Assembly: GCF_025370935.1 (NCBI RefSeq)
Contig: NC_133472.1
Coordinates: forward strand, 42,899,472-42,963,471
Length of the DNA stretch: 64,000 bases
Reading direction: 5' to 3'
Origin: Choristoneura fumiferana
Taxonomy: Eukaryota > Arthropoda > Insecta > Lepidoptera > Tortricidae
Positions 35,801 through 44,800 of the stretch are shown here, piece after piece. The notes beneath the pieces were generated by a model. It was not told the origin of the DNA. It saw nothing but the letters and a program-made list of their open reading frames with translations, and did not search any database. Within the stretch, counting starts at the first letter, position 1; each line of letters starts with the position of its first letter. Both the position numbers and the translations under genes were made by a program.

Positions 35801-38800
35801 GTCGTGGGTTCAAACCCCGGCTCGCACCTCTGAGTTTTTCGAAATTCATGTGCGGAATTACATTTGAAGTTTACCACGAGCTTTGCGGTGAAGGAAAACA
35901 TCGTGAGGAAACCTGCACAAACCTGCGAAGCAATTCAATGGTGCGTGTGAAGTTCCCAATCCGCACTGGGCCCGCGTGGGAACTATGGCCCAAGCCCTCT
36001 TGTTCTAAGAGGAGGCCTGTGCCCAGCAGTGGGACATATATAAGCTGAGATGATGATGATGATGATGATATGTTTTTTACTCCTTCACGCTGAAACGGCT
36101 TGACGGATTTGGATGAAATTTGGCAAAAAGTTAGTTTATGACCTGGATTAAAACATAGGATACTTTTTATCTTGATATGCCAGCGGGATAGGGATAAAAT
36201 CTTGAAGTTTCAACCGCTGGATTAGTCTTGAAAATTTGGACAGTTGTTCTTAACACTACCTCAATGAAGACCACGTTATACATTTTGGGAATTCCCTGGG
36301 GATTTTTTATAGTTTACGCGTGCGAAGTCGCGGGTAAACTAGTATTATAAAGGCGAAAGTTTGAATGTGTTTGTTACTCCTTCACGCTAAAACGGCTGGA
36401 CGGATTTAGACGAAACTCGGTATGTAGATGTATGGACGTTTGTCATAATACATAGGCTACTTTTTATCCAGACATTCCCACGGTATAAGCTTGAAACACA
36501 CGAAGAGCGGTGGCGGGGCGGTGCGGCGCGGCTCGGAGGCGGTACCGTTTGTAATATTCGAGCTAACATGAAAGAGGGCGCATAGAATACCGCGCGGGAA
36601 ATAAACGTGGCGCGGTATTCGTGCGCCCTCTTTCATGTTAGCTCGAATATTACAACCGGTACCGACTCCGCGCCGCGCCGCCTCCGGAGTCAGTTTTTCT
36701 AGCTACAAGGATAAAATCTCGAAATGTCAACCGCTCGGTTTAGAATCATGAGATTTGGCGCGATTGTTTTTAATGCAACGCCAACGTCATGGTGTAAATA
36801 GGGAAGCAGGTGGCACTAGGTTGAGACAAGTGGCAGAAAGAAGGGGAGAGTCGCTCAGCGGGACACATACCTATAGAAGAGTTACATGACTGACACACAA
36901 CGCACAGCCTAAACCAGTGGAGCTAGTTCCATTTGTAATTTGGCAGACGTGTGTTTCCACCAGAGATGTGGGAGGGGAGGATGTGTTGCGAAGAATTTGT
37001 TTTTCATGAACCAATTAGAAAAACTTCATTTACGTCCTCGCTCCGCTCAGTTGTGTACACTAGAGCTGTGCTGAGCGGAGATAGGTAAATGAAGCATTTC
37101 TATTGGTTCATGAAAAACACGAGGCATTAAGAGTACATTTTTGGAGACAGGAAATTTTATAACAAAACAGGAATTCAACAACTTTCGAATGCGCTAGGCT
37201 CGTGCATACCTTAGGTTAATATCAAACAATAGTATATTATTATAACCGTAGCACATGATATAATAATATTGTGATATTGAACTCGCAAAGCGTAATAACA
37301 AAACAATGCTAAATTCGCGCGCGCGAGAGCAAGCGTCAACAGTACGGAATGATAATACTAGATTAAATAATAAATATAAATTAAACAAACTCATTCGTAC
37401 TTGGAGGTCGTTAGTTATTTTAGAGGTCGTACATTTTTAAACGTGATGTTTACTTTACTTCAGCATTTAGATATGCAGAAACAAAGAAGTAAAGACATTT
37501 GTTCGTGACATAAAGAGACCATGGAGAGAAAAAAATGCGTATCACTGTCATGAAATGGTCTCAAATGAGCAATAACGCCGCCATTACTGGCACTGGTCTT
37601 CCTTTAATCCTTTTGGACCATCAGTACTTGCATTTAACATATAAAAAGCGACAAACAGTGAAACCGAAACGCAACACTACTAAAATACAAATACAGTTTC
37701 ATTAGGCATGAACAAATTTCCTTTAACTTTAGGGCGGGAACAAAAAAACAAGTGCGTTAATCACGTTCCCCATAAAGGACACAGCTCATTAGATCCACCC
37801 GGCACCCGATCAGCACCGCCTCGCCGCGAGCTGTTAGTATTCTTTATATGGATCTGTATGGGCATGCGCTCATTACATCAACTCCGTAGCGTCACCGGAT
37901 CGCCTCGCTTGCGAGATGTCCACGCGCGGACGGCGAGTAGACCACTCGGTGACAGCTCGCTGTTCGTACGCTTCATCATCCCAGCCTATATACGTCCCAC
38001 TACTGGGCACAGGCCTCCTCTCAGAACAAGAGGGCTTGGGCCATAGTTCCCACGCGGGCCCAGTGCGGATTGGGAACTTCGCACGCACCATTGAATCGCT
38101 TCGCAGGTTTATGCAGGTTTCCTCACGATGTTTTCCTTCACCGCAAAGCTCGTGGTCAATTTCAAATGTAATTCCGCACATGAATTTCGAAAAATTCAGA
38201 GGTGCGAGCCGGGGTTTGAACCCACGACCCTCTGCTTGAGAGGCGATAGGTCAAACCACTAGGCCACCACGGCTTCTCAAACCACTAGGCCACCACTAGG
38301 TTCGTACGCTTGCCTCGCGTGAACCCCTCGCTCCCCAGTCGCCACCCTCATTTCATAACAGACTACTACGAAATTCGAGGACCACGCGACGTTCACTTGT
38401 TGCTCACGCGAGGTCCACTCGTTGCCAACGCGGTGTCCACCCGTGGACCACCTGTCGACAACGAGTGGACGCCGAAAGTCGAGGCGGTGGTGGTCGGGTG
38501 CCGGGTGGCTCTAATGAGCTGTGACCTTAAGGCTTCGTTTCAACCAGGTGTTCAGCTCAGCTGTTTCCACTAGAGCTGCGCTGTGTGAGGATTGGTAAAT
38601 GAAGCGTTTCCACTGGTTCACGAAAAACACATTTCTCGCAACACATCCGCGCACATCTCTGGTGGGAACGCAACCTAATACTGTAGCGTTTGGTATGATA
38701 TGAGGCTTTGTACATAGGTTACAAATACCCTAATCAACACGCTCTATTAATCTTTGTCCAGAGGGCAGATACACGTTATTTGGGCCGACATGATACATGT

Positions 38801-41800
38801 ATGGATCATGGATGTCTACTAACTTGACATTTACTTTGAATTGTCAACTAGGCCACAAAACAGATAAGTACAGAAGTCAATCTAATGTGTGTACTTCACT
38901 TTTCATACCTACGCTCGGCGGACGCTCTAAGGTTGTCAACTATAATGGCTTATGCACAAAAAACTATCGTGGTAGTAGCACTCGTATCTAGATATTGGAT
39001 TGTTGGGTTTACTGTTGAGAATGAGACGGGAAGAATGGAAATATAAATTAATAATAATTAAAAAAAAATCTTATAAGCAGATAAAAACAGTTTTTACCAG
39101 AATATAATAATAATAAGATAACAAAGAAAACTTACCTAAGAAACCTTAAGTATATTATATCTATATGTTTCTATAAAAATAAAAATTATAAAAGGAACAC
39201 CCCGTCCAAAAGATCTGCCTGTGGCAGAGTTCCCATGATCCCTTTGGACCGCAAGTGCGATCCGCTGGGATAAATACTAAAATAAATCAAATAAAATATT
39301 ATAAAATATTTTTAATGTTAATTTCATTATTATATTACGTGGTATTGGCGAACTGCACGATTATTATATGTTAAAGTGTTGTTGTAATAAATACGCATTC
39401 TCCATTATTGCACAAAAAAGTTCACAGACGCGTGTCTCAAGCGGATGACACTCGCGCTCGCGCTGGTCCCAACCGGTCCGAGATATCGTGTCCGTGAGCA
39501 GTGTCTATGTGTGCGTTGCTCGAGCGCACTTGTATGGAGATTGATTTCTGTAACCTATCTGTTTTGTGAGTCGGCATCGAATTATCCAAAACGACATATC
39601 AAACTACCAAGTCTGAAGTAACACGAGGCATTAATAACACGCAAAGTTCTCACACTTGAGCAAACAGAACGTTCTGGTAACATATACGGGTACTGGACGC
39701 ATTTAGTACGTATTGTATTGCTATAGCATCGCAAGATGTTTATATTATGTTTATATTTATGTTTATGGGCGGTGGTGATCTCTTACCATCAGGAGACCCA
39801 CTTGCTCGTTTGCCATTCAGTCGTATAATAAAAAAAAAAGATTCGTTTTAAAGAAATGCGTTATGTATTTGTTTTAATAAACTATACGCTTGCTCAATGA
39901 AATGTAAGTTTAAAAAATATATATTATACCCAGCCATACCCACAATATTATGAATCCAACTATATTTTTTTTCGAGGACGCCATTTTGTGACATTATAAT
40001 AAAATTATTATAAAAGTAGCTCCAAAGCCGTAACGTTTCGTGTACTCTGCCTACCACATTTGGGAATACAGGCGTGATGTTTGTATATAATACCCTAATC
40101 TAGTGATACCTTATATGTATGTTGAAAATCGTCTAGCCATTTAAGTCACAGAGAGGAACAAAGAAAATAAATACACACACCTTCCTTCGGGCAGTCGGTT
40201 ACAAAGCCTGGTACTCTCTAGAATGTATCATGTATCAGGAAAATTTAAAACTGTGACAGTCCACAATTTGTCAGCACTTCAGAATAATTTCAAAAAGCAG
40301 GTCCCGTATAATTAGTTCCGTGCTTAAACCAAAGTATAGTTCTATAAACATCCTTTGTATGAGCTCGGCATGTTATTAAAGCCTGACCTAAAGGGAGCCA
40401 TTGAAAACATACTATCAATACATACAAAACATGAACATGACATACTGACTGGCATAGCACTTACAGCGGATGTTTCACAGAACCGTCACGCCTTGCTGAA
40501 AATGTCGCACGGCGTGACAACAAGGATTAAAAATCATCTCAAAACGCCTATAGTACATTGTATCTTAAGGGCGGTAAATAAGGAATTACGAACGAGAGTC
40601 TGACTGAGGGCTTTAATGAGTCGATGTTCGTAATTCTAGTACCGCCCGTGCGACATACAATGTTTTTCATCACATTTGCGAGTAAAACTGTTTATTTGTA
40701 AGACAAAATATTATTTTTGCCTCATTGCCGATACCTTAGGCTGCGCTCTTGGGCAGCGCCAGCATCCTCCCCTGCTGTTGCGTGCCTAGCTGCGGGAGGA
40801 GGTGCGCGTGCAGCAGCGCGCCATGCAGTATCAGTACGGGCACTGACCACGGGTTTCATGACAAGCACATTAAGGTCGAGGGTTTTATTTGGGGGGTTGC
40901 AACCAAGGTAGCCTGCATGTAATATATAACCATCATAAGTATAAGCAAGAAGGTACATGATCGTTCAATGAGGGCTATCGTTTTTTATCTCACTAGATGG
41001 CGCACTGTTGCGTGAGGTTTTTAAGTATGGCTTTCAAAATCTGTTATTACGGGCGTGAAAACAAAGTTTAGATTAAAATCATATTTAATACATCTTAAAA
41101 CCGTACCATAAAAATATCGAGCATGCCACAGTGTTGCATAGTCCCCGTTTTGTTCGGAAAAAAGGGAGGACAAAGGTTTCCGAAAAACAAAACTGTCTCA
41201 AAATACATACAGACATTCATTGCCCCGGAACGCATATTTGCCATAATTCATTTCAGATATTGAAAAATATTCACAAAGATATTCTAATTATAAATAAACC
41301 CGCGTAGCTCACCCAAAAACTATGAGATTTGACATTTCGGAGACCTCACGCTACACTAGCGCCTCTAGTGGCAATTCATACGCGATAGCCCTCATTGATA
41401 TGAGGCAGGTTCAGCAGACAAATGCTCAGGTTCAGCATGTGCGGTTAACTGGTTATATCTTCGTCATTTTTTGTTTTGATTGATAAAATAATAACCTAAC
41501 CGACAAGAACTTGGGCAACCCCCGACTTTGTCACTTCAAAGTTCTATAAGTATCTCAAAAACGGCTAAACCAATTTTGATGAAACATGTCTAAGAACACA
41601 CAAAAACAAACATCACGCCTGTATTCCCAAACGGGGTAGGCAGAGCACACGAAACCAATCAACCAACAACCATCCGCCAACCTAAGAACCATCGCTAGAA
41701 AACCTGATTTCAAAAAAAAACTGCATTCAAATCGGCCTAGCCGTTTAAGAGCTACGGTGCCACAGACAGATACACAGACACACATAGCAGTCAAACTTAT

Positions 41801-44800
41801 AACACCCCTCTTTTTGAGTCGGGGTTAAAAAATAAGGGCAGTGTAGGACGCTCTCCGGCAGGTGGAGTGACGATCTGCGAAAGGCTGCTGGTAGAAGCTG
41901 GATGCGTCTAGCCGAAGACAGGGCACAGCGCTCATTGGGGGAGGGGGGAAATAAGCAACCTGAGATATGTATGCATAGGAAAAATTCGTGTCTAAATTCC
42001 TGTCCAGCGGTGGTGTAGGGGTTATAGCACGCAGCACGGATTGCTGAGGACCTGGGTTCGATTCCCAGCGCTGGTCTCTTTTTCTGGTTTTTCTGTGCAT
42101 CCATGTCTCAGTTTGTATTTTCGATGGGGAGGGGGGAGGCCTTTGTCCAGCAGTGGACTGCTATATGATCATTTTCTGATAGGTAATCTAACTAGCTGAG
42201 AAAAAAAAATACCCTGGAAACTAATTAAGTAATTCTAAAACACGTCGTATTATATAGCTATACAAAATACGTAGTAAAATAATGAAACGGAAAAACTACA
42301 CTTTCACCAGACACTTTAAGTGAAAAACAATATTGCCTTTATTGAATAAAAACATTTAGTCATCCGACCGTGGGAATTCGATTCGACAGACGGACTGACT
42401 GATGAAGAGGCACATATTTATTCGTAATAAGAAGCGAGAGGTGGGCGGTTAGCACAGACCTGTTTTATAGTGGACGACATAATTTACTTCCAAGCTATTC
42501 GATTTTATCACTGTCGAATTCTACCGCACCACTATTACTACTTACAGCCGATATTGACGTGATAATTAAAAGAAATACTTACATATTTATATAACCAATA
42601 ATATTTCACGATTGACTGAAGATATCAAGACACTACCGGTAAAAATAAGGAAACCAAAACCGCAGATGACATTCACTGAACCAATGAGGTACCATCAGCC
42701 AAATAAGTGGTCTATCAATTATTAAACAAGTTCCTATCAAATGAATATGTCGCTAAAGTCGAACTTTCAAGTTGACAGGCACGTCTATTGGCATTATTGT
42801 TTTATGACATGCAAACGATTATCAACTTTAAGGTGGTAGACCACATGTTTGGCTGATAGTATACGAATACCGGATATACAATATTCGGCCAATCCCTAGT
42901 TTCTATTGGTTCATGAAAGGCGCATTTCTAGCACATCTCTGGTGGAAACGCGGCACAACGTCGAGTTCACTCGACGCACTTATTCGCTATTCAATTAATT
43001 ACCCAAATGGTTTTCGATTTACACAACAGTTGCGTCATTCCGCACATGTTCGTGTTGTGGAAAATTAAAGGAGGTCATATCAGCCATTTTTGCCGTAGGT
43101 TGCCATTATCGAAAATACAAACTGAAATATAGATGCACAGAAAAACCAGAAAAATAAGACCAGCGCTGGGAATCGAACCCAGGTCCTCGGCATTCCGTGC
43201 CGTGTGCTATACCGCTACACCACCGCTGGACAACGATACAGACACGAATTGCTCCTATGCACCTCATATCTCAGCTTGTGTTATTTCTTATTTAGCTACT
43301 TAAGCAGCGACACTAGCGACATCTGTGCCGTAGTCCTCATCGAGAAACTTTTCGGCACTCCATCGGAACTAACCTCGAGTTTCTCGATGAGGGCTACGGC
43401 ATAGATGTCGCTAGTGTCGCTGCTTAAGTGGCTAAATAAGAAATAAACAAAGCTGAGATGAGGTGCATAGGAGAAATTCGTGTCTGTATCGTTGTCCAGC
43501 GGTGGTGTAGCGGTAGAGCACACGGCACGGAATGCCGAGGACCTGGGTTCGATTCCCAACGCTGGTCTTATTTTTCTGGTTTTTCTGTGCATCTATATTA
43601 CAGTTTGTATTTTCGATATAGGTTTTACGGGATGACCGTAAAAGTAACAAAAAATTTGGAATTGAAATAAAAAATACAAAAAGATTCCAAAAAACAATCT
43701 TAGTAGGTTGCCATTGCCAGTAATCATTGACATCTATGGTACAGTCGGAGTAAAAAAAGGTCACCTTAAGATCTATTTGCCTTTGCACAGTATGAGCGAT
43801 AATCTACTTTACCAATTGAGTATGACATCTGCATCAAACTGTCAACCTGCTAAACATAATCTTGTTTAAAGGTGACCATAGCAACCCTACCACTACACCT
43901 TGGCACTGACAAGCACTGACAATTAAAAAGAGGTTTACTAATGTTTCGGCGAATAACGTTTGGCAACCAGTTTCATTTCGCAACTTTTCATTTCCCGACT
44001 GTTTAATATTTCTGAAACTGTAAATATTTCAGGATTTTTATAAAACTAACCTAACCTAACCTAAAGGGTTCTACACGATGACCCTGAAATAAATCCTGAA
44101 ATATTTACAGTTTTAGAGTTTGCGAAATGAAACAGGTTGCCAAACGTTACGTTGCGGAAAGGCAGTACTTACTCGTTAAAAATAACATTATTTGATTCAA
44201 ACTCTTACGACGCTGTTTATTAAAAAGGTTTGGTATTGATATGAAACTAGATTATCTTACTAGTTAGAGGTGTATATTATTTTGACCCTTATTATCATGT
44301 CAAGTAAGTATAATTTGATATGCCCTTGTCTACATAGTGCTTTGGTTTCAAAACGTACTAAGAGTCTATGACTGTATAAAGGAATCAATTTAATAACTGA
44401 CGAAGGTTTTCCTACTCCCACTGTACATTGATGTCGATGCCAGTAATGAATGATATAGCATGAACAAATCAATACCGGTATCAAAGAATAACTGGTCACT
44501 TTACATCAGAGATGTACCGACCACACGGGAAGGCCGAGTAACCGGCCACATTTAAAACACAGACACAAATAAGTTTCTGTTCAAAATTTAATTTTTAGTG
44601 CAAGCTTTTTTTGTGGACTGTACTTGCATTTTCATCCAATCTACCAAATCAAACCACGTATACCCTAAGTTCAAGGCAATTCAACCATGCATACCAAATT
44701 TGAAGATGAGCCGATCCTTGGAAGTGCGTCAAAATAAACTTGCAAGATTAAAATAAATAAATAAATATCATGGGACACTTGACACCAATTGACCTAGTCC

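Noticed and set aside
41745..42104. 119-residue minus-strand ORF
   Set aside because: It reads across a SINE head and a repeat end; its start overlaps the tRNA-like part.
44048..44064. Interstitial telomere repeat (CCTAA units)
   Set aside because: Only three units within a palindromic element; too short to mean anything.
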